From Methylotenera sp. (lineage in GTDB: Bacteria; Pseudomonadota; Gammaproteobacteria; Burkholderiales; Methylophilaceae): a DNA stretch of 44,043 bases. Of the stretch, positions 35,001-43,789 are shown piece by piece. Both the position numbers and the translations under genes were made by a program. Below the pieces are notes generated by a model. That model was not told the DNA's origin and made no database searches. It saw only the letters and a program-made list of their open reading frames with translations. Every line of letters begins with the position of its first letter. Position 1 is the stretch's first letter. The stretch lies in NCBI GenBank assembly GCA_013140755.1, contig JABFSF010000018.1, positions 1 through 44,043 on the forward strand, given 5' to 3'.

Positions 35001-36934
35001 CCAGGAGTTGTGGTATTAGTATAACTTCCCGTATAAGTGCCTTGACAATTGATACTATTACTACCTGTTGTACTAGTTGCATGGGTATCCCGTCTGCAGT
35101 AACGCACATATGAAGGAAATATATATTGGCCAGAAGGTTCGCTAGCAATAATGCATGTTCTCAATTTAGCTTCTCTACAATATTCAATGGGCTTAATCCT
35201 GTAATAAAAAGGTACTGCATAGCGGTAGTACTCACCAAATATGCGATATTTATCCCCATCAAAATCAAAAATCGGGTTTTTAGCACCTTTACCTTGACCA
35301 TTTTGATGCTCCACCATTGCCGCCGCCCAATTGGCTGTAGAAGGCGTATCAGCTCCCCCTTTTTTCACCTCAGGGTATTTGTAAGGCCAATTAGGAGATT
35401 TATTCACATCATTGGTGCCTGGCCTATTCCGTGCGCAACGATTCGACTCCATCCACGCTCTATCGGTGCTAAAAGCAGCGGGGCGATCAGGGGTATCACA
35501 ATACACCATTTCAGTCCAGCGGTTAAACCCCATGCCTGCACGGGCACTTGCTAACCCCACATTGCTAGTGCTGTTCGTTGCCCCGCCCCAATAAGCCCCA
35601 TTTTGATTACCCGCCGCATCCAGCTGCAAGCCATCTAGGCGGACATTGCGCCAATTGCTAGTGGTTGCTCGATCCATATTGGGCAACAAGTTATGTGATG
35701 CGCTATGGGCATTTAAATTACTCAGATGCACATCTAATGGCGCAGGTAAGCCTTGCCCTACTTTTTTAGGCCATGGTGGTGGGCGATAGCTCACTTCAGG
35801 GTCATAAAACAAGGTTTGTACTTTTGATGCATATTGAGGGGGCTCGCCGTAACATTTACCATCATCACCATTGGGTAAAATGCGTGCGTCTAAAATTTCA
35901 CTTGCAGTTAATGTAGCAGGGGTGTCGCTTGCAATTGTAACCTCTAAACTGTTTTCTCCTGTTGTTCCAGTCGTACAACTTTGCCAAACAGTACCAATCG
36001 CATTGTCTATTGGGTCATACCACTGACATGAAGAACTGTCTGTGGTTGTCACCGTACCATCTGGGTTCACTTTTTTGCCACCACCTAACCAATAATTGGT
36101 AGTGGTACTCCCGCTATTAGCAGGCGTAGTACTCGTAACAGCACAACCGATCACGTCGGGGTCATCTCGCCAATAACATGCGCCATTAGGGGTTGAGGTT
36201 ACCCCAAGTTGATCTACCACATAACCCTGACCAGTCCAAACAGTGTTGGTTGTACTGCCACTATTACCTGGATCAGGGGTTGTAACCGCACAACCCATGG
36301 TGGGTGGGTCACCATTTACATAAGATGATTGACCTGCTTTGAATGGCCATTCAATTTGTGCTGCACTCTCATTATATTTATAGGGGTTATTCACAATCAC
36401 TGATGAGTTATAAACGTTGGTGCCTGAAACGCAACCCGTACTGGCAGTGTTTTTAACTTGAATTTTATATTTGCCAGACAGTGTTGGCTTGCCTGGTACC
36501 GTTAAATACACCATCTGGTTCACGCTATAATCGCCACTGTTGGGTGAGTAGATAGTAAGCACTGTGTTGGGGTTGCTAGGTTTGATTAAAGTCGGCCCAA
36601 TGGTTAATTTGCTAATGCCATGACCACCCCTGTCTTTAGTCGTTGCTTTGCATTGTGCGTAATCGGTTAAGGTATCGTTCGGTAAATCACTTGCCATACT
36701 GCCTGAAGTATCAAACACAAACATCAAGTTAGGTTTAATGGTGCCACTAGGCGCACTTAGTGGACGCTCTGCCAAGCTAACACTGTCAGCATGTGCTATA
36801 CCACTCAACACAAGCACCGTACTTAATAGCACCTTTTGCGAAACTTTGTGTGAAAACCCAGCCAAAGTTAGCGTGTTACCTTTAAGGTAAGCTGGTTTAA
36901 ACCATCCATCACATAAATTAAATAGGTTTTTCAT
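32030..36934 (-). CDS. pilY1: Type IV pilus tip adhesin PilY1
   Basis: 1634 residues, longer than the P. aeruginosa homologue (about 1160). Signal peptide ends near residue 49 (AHAD). A von Willebrand A-like region begins with the MIDAS motif DTSGSM at 75-80. Residues about 214-254 and 263-304 are two related units (GCAVT...SGSTT...C-x-W). The C-terminal third is a PilY1 beta-propeller with [43 protein letters not shown] and [10 protein letters not shown]. Surface adhesin/sensor at the pilus tip, last in the minor-pilin operon. Confidence 0.9.
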   Translation of the reverse strand: [1634 protein letters not shown]

Positions 36935-37112
36935 GATACTTGTCCCTGCATAATATAAAGTTTTTATTTACTCGCTTCTTTAAACCGCTTTAGAACGATT
37001 GATTAAAGAAGTACCCATATAATTTCAGTTCAAAATTAAAGATAAAATGCGCGATTTTTACCTTAAAATTTCTCATTACATTCAAACAATGTAAGCTCTC
37101 TTTTGAAAATCT
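36935..37112 (-). promoter_or_regulatory. pilX-pilY1 gap
   Basis: The 178-bp AT-rich gap contains an inverted repeat CTTCTTTAA...TTAAAGAAG at 36974-37010. No clear promoter or gene seen. pilY1 may have some independent expression. Confidence 0.25.
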
Positions 37113-37757
37113 TTAATACAAAAACGCTTGCACATAGCTTGTTGTATTTTTTCTATCCGTAACCCTCGCGGTAACACGGTAAACCACGTTGTACTCCAAT
37201 CCCCCAGCGCATGGTGTATCGTATGTACATGTACTGTGTTCACTTGGGTCTGTTGCCACCGGCCCAAACATACAGGGTTCTAACCCTCCTGGGCGACTAG
37301 AAGGGTTACCTTTAGGGCCAACACTGGGACACATACGCTCTGCAATATAGCGTACCGTATTACCCTGTGCATCAACGGGTCTATCCACGCCATTAGCATC
37401 CAGCTTGGCTTTAGGGTTATCTGGCAGAGTTCTTGAGGCAAAATAACCCACACCAACATCATTTACCTCTTTCTCAGTTTCTGATTTATCCCCCATCAAA
37501 TCAAGCGCAAACTCAACTCCTCTATCCGAAACTGCCATTGTGGCTTGCTTAAATGATAAATTACCCGCAACAAGTGTATTGGTATCAACCGAACGAATAA
37601 GCGCAACTGCGGCAAGAGACATTACAACCAATGCAATCAGCGCAAAAAATAATACTACGCCCTGTTGAGTTGATGCCTCCTTAATGTAAGGGTTGCACAT
37701 TCTTAGCAATGCTGGTTGGTATGCACACTTTGTGTGCTTAGATTGAATACTCATCAT
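37113..37757 (-). CDS. pilX: Minor pilin assembly protein PilX
   Basis: 214 residues from the ATG at 37755-37757, which overlaps the pilW stop and has AGAGG six bases upstream. The N-terminal hydrophobic helix QQGVVLFFALIALVVMSLAAVAL lies at about residues 32-54, after a long leader. It lacks the Glu at position 5 of the mature helix found in major pilins, as PilX-class proteins often do. Cysteines are concentrated toward the C-terminus. Works with PilVW, FimT and PilE to prime pilus assembly and hold PilY1. Confidence 0.82.
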   Translation of the reverse strand: MMSIQSKHTKCAYQPALLRMCNPYIKEASTQQGVVLFFALIALVVMSLAAVALIRSVDTNTLVAGNLSFKQATMAVSDRGVEFALDLMGDKSETEKEVNDVGVGYFASRTLPDNPKAKLDANGVDRPVDAQGNTVRYIAERMCPSVGPKGNPSSRPGGLEPCMFGPVATDPSEHSTCTYDTPCAGGLEYNVVYRVTARVTDRKNTTSYVQAFLY

Positions 37758-38983
37758 AAGCGCCCTCTCGCCCAAATAATATTTCGTAGTGGGATAATCG
37801 TTTCATAAACACTGTAACGATAGTGGTTCCAATCTGCCGTATTACTTAAATCAATTTGCGGGGCTGGTGAAACCACTGTTGGAACTGCTGAAGTGGCATC
37901 CCACGCACAAATACCAGTTGGGTTAGCATCTATAATAGAGCTACACGCAGTTGTGACCACATCTTTTTCTCTTAATCCATTGCGTGCCACCACAGCAATA
38001 CGAACAGCCTTAATACAATTACGGTTTGCAACCCCCGCATCACAATTAGCACTTGTATTCCCAATTGCGCCAGAAGCCCAAGCTCCTACAGGATCAACCC
38101 ACTGAATCACCTGATTGTTATCTGGTGTAATTGAAATCCCATACTGCGCCTGAATACTTACAATACCATCGGCTATAGGTGAAGGGGCAGCCTCGTTGGC
38201 TGCTTGGCGCGTCAACTGAGAGGTTGCTACATCAACCTGATACGTAAACTCATTCCACCGACCTAGGCAACTTAGCTTAGTAATACCAGGCCCACAGACC
38301 CCTCGACTCACCCCAAGATCCGAAGCTTTTAATGTGATTTTTTTAGTGTCAGCCAAATCGGTGTCATCAACAGTGGTAGCAAAACAATTTGTACCCGTAA
38401 TCATCATCACTACATCACCATTAGCACAGCCCATATTTGAATTAACATCATATTCTGGTTGCACAGCACCATTAGCCGTCACGCAAGTTGGCGCACCCCC
38501 ACTATTTGAAGTTCCATAACGAATTACGACTATGTCACTTGCACCAGAAGCAACACCTCCATCAATAATATCAAGCGCATCTAGCCTTATGTTTGGTGTA
38601 CCCGCACTGTTGTCGTGATCAACTGTGGGGGGAGCTGCGCATAATAAAGGAGAATTTTGTTCATCAAACAATGGCAAACCATAACCTGCCAGTTGCACTT
38701 CTCTTTGCAGACTATACAATGCAACACTTCCTGTAGTCTGCGCATCCGCAGTGCCAGTGGTTGTTCTCTTTTGCCCCTCAAATGCAGAGTAAACCTGCAT
38801 AATTACCATAGTAGCCAGCAACCCTATTACCAAACCGACCATTAGCTCAACAAGACTAAATCCAGATTGCCTAATCAATTTAACTTTGAATTGATTACTT
38901 TTATCGAGATCAAGCAACGAGTTAGCGGAAAATTGTTCCATGATTTGACTGTTTTCCATCCATTGACTATGTTGTATTAGCAT
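37754..38983 (-). CDS. pilW: Minor pilin PilW
   Basis: 409 residues. The prepilin cleavage motif is G41-FSLVELMVG (mature Glu at 46) followed by a membrane helix GLVIGLLATMVIMQVYS; the leader of about 41 residues is long, and internal ATGs could shorten it. The C-terminal domain is large and rich in Cys, Asn and Asp. Overlaps pilV by 7 bases and pilX by 4. Confidence 0.85.
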   Translation of the reverse strand: MLIQHSQWMENSQIMEQFSANSLLDLDKSNQFKVKLIRQSGFSLVELMVGLVIGLLATMVIMQVYSAFEGQKRTTTGTADAQTTGSVALYSLQREVQLAGYGLPLFDEQNSPLLCAAPPTVDHDNSAGTPNIRLDALDIIDGGVASGASDIVVIRYGTSNSGGAPTCVTANGAVQPEYDVNSNMGCANGDVVMMITGTNCFATTVDDTDLADTKKITLKASDLGVSRGVCGPGITKLSCLGRWNEFTYQVDVATSQLTRQAANEAAPSPIADGIVSIQAQYGISITPDNNQVIQWVDPVGAWASGAIGNTSANCDAGVANRNCIKAVRIAVVARNGLREKDVVTTACSSIIDANPTGICAWDATSAVPTVVSPAPQIDLSNTADWNHYRYSVYETIIPLRNIIWARGRL

Positions 38984-39381
38984 GACAAATTACATCCCGT
39001 GACTTGCCCATCAACGATATATTGGTGAGGGTTTTCACCTGGCACTTGCCACGTCACTGTAACAGTGACTAACCCAGCAACCACATCAACAACATCCGTG
39101 GTTCGTCTCCCGTTGGGCAAAGCACTCACTGGCGTATCAACCTCAGCAAAACCAGCTAAATTTTGCGGATTCGCCCACATCAAGGCCAGCTGTTGCTGTG
39201 CAATAAAACTTGCATCCGCGCGGCTTTTAGCATCTGTTGCACCTTTTAGCATGTACCCCTGCAAACCCGCAATTGCAAGAATACCCATTGAAAAAATCAA
39301 AATGGCAATCAAGGCCTCAAGTAAAGCTACCCCTTGCTGAAGTTTTGAGAACCTAAAGTCAAACTTATCTTGATTAAACAT
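38977..39381 (-). CDS. pilV: Minor pilin PilV
   Basis: 134 residues from the ATG at 39379-39381 with GAGG upstream; an in-frame GTG two codons earlier is less likely. Cleavage site LQQG17 followed by VALLEALIAILIFSMGILAIAGLQ, typical of PilV. C-terminus ends TGCNLSC, a possible disulfide. Next to fimT-like and pilW genes. Confidence 0.85.
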   Translation of the reverse strand: MFNQDKFDFRFSKLQQGVALLEALIAILIFSMGILAIAGLQGYMLKGATDAKSRADASFIAQQQLALMWANPQNLAGFAEVDTPVSALPNGRRTTDVVDVVAGLVTVTVTWQVPGENPHQYIVDGQVTGCNLSC

Positions 39382-39390
39382 TTTCACCTC

Positions 39391-40002
39391 TTATGGACAT
39401 CTACGTGGATCGGCAACATCCAACTCAGGAGAAGGGTCACACACACGAGTACTCCCACTAACACCAACGAGTATCCTTAAATCCCGACTATCTGTAGCTT
39501 CCAACAAATTACTATCAATATCAACTTGAGTAAAAGCAGGAGAAGGTGGTGCAGGATTGACTTGAATTACGCCCAAGCTATTGAATATAACCTCTGCTGC
39601 ATCAGCTGGTGTAGCCAATACAGTGATATTGGCACTTCCTTCTTTCGCCTTACGATGCTCAATCACTGTTGGACAATCTTCACGACCATCACCATCTCCA
39701 TCCGCCACAGGAGTCACACAACCAACCTCCCATTCAGAATCCCCACCAACTAAGGTAAACCTCACGGGGGCGTTATACTTAAGTGCTTCTACTCGCGCTT
39801 TTTGTATGCCTGCTTGTATTGAATCCGCCGCATTACGAATGCGCGTGTTTTCCATCCATATACGGTAATTTGGTATTCCCATCGCAAGCAACATCCCAAA
39901 CACCACCACCACAACCATCATTTCAACCAAACTGAAACCACGACTCACTTTAACCACCAAACAAGATGGCAAGTAACCCCGAAGTTTTTTGTTACCTCGC
40001 AT
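39391..40002 (-). CDS. fimT: Minor pseudopilin/pilin FimT-GspH type
   Basis: 203 residues from the ATG at 40000-40002; an in-frame TTG two codons earlier is less likely. Prepilin motif RG22-FSLVEMMVVVVVFGML with Glu 27, followed by the GspH-like IPNYRIWMENTRIRNAADSI. A 22-residue leader. Second gene of the operon. Confidence 0.82.
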   Translation of the reverse strand: MRGNKKLRGYLPSCLVVKVSRGFSLVEMMVVVVVFGMLLAMGIPNYRIWMENTRIRNAADSIQAGIQKARVEALKYNAPVRFTLVGGDSEWEVGCVTPVADGDGDGREDCPTVIEHRKAKEGSANITVLATPADAAEVIFNSLGVIQVNPAPPSPAFTQVDIDSNLLEATDSRDLRILVGVSGSTRVCDPSPELDVADPRRCP

Positions 40003-40008
40003 TATCAA

Positions 40009-40470
40009 TTAGCACACTCCCGACTTGCTACTTAACCAACAGTCTGCACCAGTTACGCCGTCAAACTCTGATGTTTTTAGGTTGTCTTGATTAATGGTAA
40101 AAATCAGTCCATCCACATTTTGTGCCGCCCGCCCAGTTGCAGTAATGGTGTAGGTGTTAGCATCTGAAACACAAGCAAAGGTAAAATACCTATCATCTGG
40201 CGCAACGCATGGCGCACCTGCATACGTGCGATTATCTTGATAAAACTGCTCCATCTTCACACGCATATCTGCCAAACCAGCCGTAGCCTCTGCCGCCTTA
40301 CCGCGCTTAACGTAATCTTGATAAGCGGGCAAGGCGATTCCCGCCAAAATCCCAATAATTGCCACCACAATCATCAGCTCAAGCAAAGTAAAACCTTTTT
40401 GCTTAGCAAAGCAACACGTGCTGACTTGTGAATCATTTAAGTTTTGCTTGAATCGATTTAAAAAACGCAT
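40009..40470 (-). CDS. pilE: PilE-like type IV pilin
   Basis: 153 residues. Prepilin motif KG26[22 protein letters not shown] with Glu 31, then [28 protein letters not shown], the PilE/ComP-like type. Two C-terminal Cys ([13 protein letters not shown]) mark the usual disulfide loop. Leader of 26 residues is long. First gene of the minor-pilin operon here, whereas in P. aeruginosa the pilE gene follows pilY1. Confidence 0.85.
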   Translation of the reverse strand: MRFLNRFKQNLNDSQVSTCCFAKQKGFTLLELMIVVAIIGILAGIALPAYQDYVKRGKAAEATAGLADMRVKMEQFYQDNRTYAGAPCVAPDDRYFTFACVSDANTYTITATGRAAQNVDGLIFTINQDNLKTSEFDGVTGADCWLSSKSGVC

Positions 40471-40680
40471 AGCTCAATACCCCTTTTTACTAATGTGCAT
40501 GTTGCACCTATCGTTTAACAATGTCTATATTCACCTGATAATCGGTTAAATATCAAGAATAAATGGTTCACTGAAGAGAAGCTCTTAGCACCATAATCAA
40601 TGGTAAAATAAAGCCTTGCAATTAGCTACACTTATATTACAACTGATGGGTTATTACCATTTAACGAGTCCATGCATTCA

Positions 40681-40809
40681 ATGAAAACTTCATTCAAACG
40701 CTTTTTTTTGTTTATTTTCGCCATGATGATGCTCGCTTCTTGCGGCACTAAAGGTAATTTATATTTACCTGAAAAACAGTATCCACAACCAGCTTCTTCA
40801 GAAAAATAA
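40681..40809 (+). CDS. lptM: LPS-assembly lipoprotein LptM (YifL family)
   Basis: 42 residues. A signal helix ends in the lipobox LASC with Cys 21, followed by GTKGNLYLP, the conserved YifL/LptM core, and a Pro/Gln/Ser-rich tail. LptM joins the LptDE translocon in the outer membrane. It sits directly before lysA, the usual neighbour. An in-frame ATG three codons upstream (40672) is an alternative start with a GAG nearby. Confidence 0.83.
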   Translation: MKTSFKRFFLFIFAMMMLASCGTKGNLYLPEKQYPQPASSEK

Positions 40810-40815
40810 CGCGTC

Positions 40816-40869
40816 ATGCAATTTTTAAATACCTTTACTCAATACCAAGATTACCTATCATTTAAGTGA
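40816..40869 (+). CDS. Possible 17-codon ORF coupled to lysA
   Basis: ATG at 40816 opens a frame of 17 codons (MQFLNTFTQYQDYLSFK), whose TGA overlaps the lysA GTG start (GTGA). There is only a single Lys codon and no clear ribosome site, so this may be chance; if translated, it would couple lysA to the lptM transcript. Confidence 0.15.
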   Translation: MQFLNTFTQYQDYLSFK

Positions 40870-42140
40870 CTCACGTGAATACTTTTACTTTAAAAAATAA
40901 CTTAATTCATGCAGAAAACGTGCCGCTCACGCACATTGCAGAAACCTTTGGCACCCCTTGCTATGTTTACTCTCAAAAAGCACTCACCCAAGCACTTGAG
41001 TGCTTTAGTGCGGGCTACCAAGGGATGCAGCATTTGGTATGCTTTGCGGTAAAATCTAACCCCAACCTTGCCATTCTTAATTTATTTGCACGTCTTGGTG
41101 CAGGCTTTGATATTGTATCTGGCGGCGAGTTAGCAAGGGTGTTGGCTGCTGGCGGTGATGCTTCTAAAGTGGTTTTCTCTGGCGTAGGCAAAACAGCCGA
41201 TGAAATGCGCGCCGCACTTGAGGCAGGTATTTTTTGTTTTAACGTAGAATCTGCCAGCGAGCTCGTACGCCTTAATGATGTTGCTGGCTTTATGGGTAAA
41301 GTTGCGCCTGTTTCACTGCGCGTGAATCCAAATGTGGATGCAAAAACCCACCCTTATATTTCTACAGGGCTGAAAAGCAGTAAGTTTGGTGTGGCGTATG
41401 AAGATGCGCTGGATATCTATCTGCAAGCCGCACAAATGCCTAACATTGCTGTGCATGGCGTAGATTGCCATATTGGCTCACAAATTACTGAGCTTTCTCC
41501 ATTTTTAGATGCGTTTGACCGCATCCTCGCCTTGGTTGATGCCCTTGCCAGCAATGGCATTCATATCCAGCATATTGACCTTGGTGGCGGCATTGGCATT
41601 TGTTATCACAATGAAACGCCGCCTGACTTTGCAAGTTATGCCGCCGCAATGCGTGAAAAATTAGGTAATCGTAAAGTCAAACTGGTATTTGAACCAGGTC
41701 GGGCTCTGGTTGGCAATGCAGGCGTACTGCTCACACAAGTAGAGTATATTAAGCCTACAGAAACTAAAAACTTTGCTATTGTGAATGCCGCAATGAATGA
41801 CCTTATGCGACCTGCTTTGTATGATGCGTATCATGAAATTAAAGCCGTAAAACCTAGAGATGCCACTGAAACTAACCCAGAAATTTGCTATGAAATCGTA
41901 GGCCCCGTCTGCGAAAGCGGCGATTTTTTAGGTCATGATAGAAAGCTCGTACTGCAAGAAGGCGATTTACTCGCCATTATGTCTGCGGGTGCTTATGGCA
42001 TGAGCATGTCTAGCAACTACAATACACGCCCACGCGCGGCTGAAATTATGGTAAATCAAGATCAATGCCATGTCATACGCCAACGCGAGCGCATTGAAGA
42101 TTTATTTGCTTTAGAAGCCATATTACCCAATATAACTTAG
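40866..42140 (+). CDS. lysA: Diaminopimelate decarboxylase
   Basis: 424 residues with a GTG start; a second in-frame GTG three codons later (40875) is equally possible. The PLP Lys is K63 in VCFAVKSNPN. Other motifs: GGELARVLAAG, HVVDCHIGSQ-like GVDCHIGSQI, DLGGGIGI, FEPGRALVG, CESGDFLG and a C-terminal YGMSMSSNYNTRPRAAE. Last step of lysine synthesis. Follows lptM by 56 bp. Confidence 0.96.
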   Translation: MTHVNTFTLKNNLIHAENVPLTHIAETFGTPCYVYSQKALTQALECFSAGYQGMQHLVCFAVKSNPNLAILNLFARLGAGFDIVSGGELARVLAAGGDASKVVFSGVGKTADEMRAALEAGIFCFNVESASELVRLNDVAGFMGKVAPVSLRVNPNVDAKTHPYISTGLKSSKFGVAYEDALDIYLQAAQMPNIAVHGVDCHIGSQITELSPFLDAFDRILALVDALASNGIHIQHIDLGGGIGICYHNETPPDFASYAAAMREKLGNRKVKLVFEPGRALVGNAGVLLTQVEYIKPTETKNFAIVNAAMNDLMRPALYDAYHEIKAVKPRDATETNPEICYEIVGPVCESGDFLGHDRKLVLQEGDLLAIMSAGAYGMSMSSNYNTRPRAAEIMVNQDQCHVIRQRERIEDLFALEAILPNIT

Positions 42141-42178
42141 ATGCATCTCCCACAAGGAGTGAAGGTCAATCCGCGCAA

Positions 42179-43243
42179 CTAAAACGCAGTAGTGAGCATA
42201 TTTTTCAAAGTAAATTCTAATGTTTCACCATTTTCAAACACTTTTATCATTTTTACGGGTAGGTATTGATAATCAATGGCTAGCCACAAATCTTGCCAGT
42301 GTCCATCAGAGTTTGTTTTAATCAAATGCAATGTGCGTAAATTACCAAACGCTGTAGTAATTTCTTCTTCCGCTTTAACGCTAAATTCAAGCATCACTTG
42401 TGTGCCTTCACTCGCCACGTTAATTTGCGCACGCTCCACTGGTGGCAAAAACATAAACTGATACAATGCACTTAACTCATCTAATGTGCCTGCTACAAGC
42501 GGCTCAACTTTATCTAGGTTCGCAGATTTAAATTGCACAAAAGCATCTTTCCAAACAAAGCGTATATGCTGCACACCATTAGAGTCGCCTTGTTTTTGGA
42601 TGATGTATGAGCTTGGCACCAAGCCTGCTTGAGTCACCACACCTTCACTCATTTGCCTGATGTCATTCAAATTAGCAAGATTTTTGTCTTCTGAATTCGC
42701 AATAGCTATATGCGTTGTGAGCATATAAGTACCATTTTTATCAATTCTAAACACCGCTCTCACTACATTGTTTTCGTTAGCATCTACTGGCTGATTAGGC
42801 AATTTAGAAGCACTGTTTAGTTTGACATCAAAAGTTGTTTCAACATACTGATACGGGGTAGTTTCTGGGCGTTTAGGTGCAACCTGCCCAACAGCGGTTG
42901 CTTGAGAAACGACCTGTTGCTCAAGTGGCAGACTTTCTAGTGACGCAGGAGATTCGACTTTCTCTGGTGGCTCAGACATCGCTACAGTTTCGCTCACAAT
43001 AGGCTCTGGTAGCGGCACGATAGACTTAGGCTGCTCTACCGCTTGAATTACAGGGCTGCTCGCTGGCAATGCCACTAAACGTACATCTAAACGCTGAATG
43101 CCTTTATCTAAATTGGGAATATGCCATTGAAATTTAGCAATCAATAAGAAATGCAATAGCAATGAGGCAACTAAGGCCAATAACAATGCTTTATTATTCA
43201 AACCAAATTTTTTTAAGATATTTAGCAATTTGTGTGTGAGCAT
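42179..43243 (-). CDS. DUF3108-type membrane-anchored protein
   Basis: 354 residues. One N-terminal membrane helix (about 20-38) then a Pro/Glu/Val-rich stretch (about 60-125), resembling TonB-like linkers. The C-terminal part (about 145-354) has FDVKLNSASKLP, AVFRIDKNGTYMLTTHIAIA, and LRTLHLIKTNSDG...DLWLAIDYQYLPVKM, which fits DUF3108, a periplasmic beta-rich family of unknown role. Convergent with lysA. Confidence 0.7.
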   Translation of the reverse strand: MLTHKLLNILKKFGLNNKALLLALVASLLLHFLLIAKFQWHIPNLDKGIQRLDVRLVALPASSPVIQAVEQPKSIVPLPEPIVSETVAMSEPPEKVESPASLESLPLEQQVVSQATAVGQVAPKRPETTPYQYVETTFDVKLNSASKLPNQPVDANENNVVRAVFRIDKNGTYMLTTHIAIANSEDKNLANLNDIRQMSEGVVTQAGLVPSSYIIQKQGDSNGVQHIRFVWKDAFVQFKSANLDKVEPLVAGTLDELSALYQFMFLPPVERAQINVASEGTQVMLEFSVKAEEEITTAFGNLRTLHLIKTNSDGHWQDLWLAIDYQYLPVKMIKVFENGETLEFTLKNMLTTAF

Positions 43244-43324
43244 ACCAATTTTAGCAATTACTCCACATGCTGGCGCGTAGTGCCTGAGTTAAGGAGCTGG
43301 AGCTAGTCCCGCTTGAACGATGGG

Positions 43325-43576
43325 TTAGGCTTTGGAGAGCAAAGGGAATGCACTAGGGTTGCGAATAGACTCTACCGATAAATCAATATCAAGTAATGGC
43401 CAATAAAGATGGTTGGATGAAGGCTTTTCAACAGTCGTGACTGCTTCAATAGAGGCTTGTTTAAACCATGGAAACTCAGAGAAAGGAACAAATAACTCCT
43501 CTGCGTCGAGTAATAACCAGAAGCCTTTGTTTGAGGCTAATGAAACCTCAATTTCCGAAGTGGATATGCCAAGCAT
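43325..43576 (-). CDS. DUF2442-type small protein
   Basis: 83 residues. The pattern LASNKGFWLLLDAEELFVPFSEFPWFKQAS followed by YWPLLDIDLSVESIRNP is typical of DUF2442. The ATG lies inside the 3' end of the DUF4160-like gene (29-base overlap). Function unknown; such pairs are commonly met as small accessory, possibly toxin-antitoxin-like, modules. Confidence 0.78.
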   Translation of the reverse strand: MLGISTSEIEVSLASNKGFWLLLDAEELFVPFSEFPWFKQASIEAVTTVEKPSSNHLYWPLLDIDLSVESIRNPSAFPLLSKA

Positions 43577-43787
43577 TTAGTATCTCCTTGTGATGCCGCT
43601 CAACTAATGACAAAGCCTCATTAAGTTGCTTTTGCGAAAGTCCTTGGTTCATAGCAAGCTCAATTTTTGGCTCAATCCAATACTTTGCCTCACCATCAGT
43701 GTGAGATACATGTATATGAATACGAGGCTCCTCACGAGAAAAGAAAAAGAAGCGAAAAGAGCCATCACGAAAAACGGTAGGTGCCAT
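43548..43787 (-). CDS. DUF4160-type small protein
   Basis: 79 residues from the ATG at 43785-43787; an in-frame TTG two codons earlier is less likely. The motif MAPTVFRDGSFRFFFFSREEPRIHIHV and a helix IHIHVSHTDGEAKYWIEP are typical of DUF4160. It overlaps the DUF2442 gene and begins 3 bp after the stop of the membrane gene upstream, so it joins that transcript. Confidence 0.8.
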   Translation of the reverse strand: MAPTVFRDGSFRFFFFSREEPRIHIHVSHTDGEAKYWIEPKIELAMNQGLSQKQLNEALSLVERHHKEILNAWHIHFGN

Positions 43788-43789
43788 AG

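Noticed and set aside
35126-35554. Plus-strand open frame of 142 codons opposite pilY1
   Set aside because: Shadow of pilY1; no motif, no ribosome site and no neighbour on that strand.
43244-43324. Possible RNA gene in the gap before the DUF2442 gene
   Set aside because: No cloverleaf, strong hairpin with T-run or promoter could be made out in the 81 bases.
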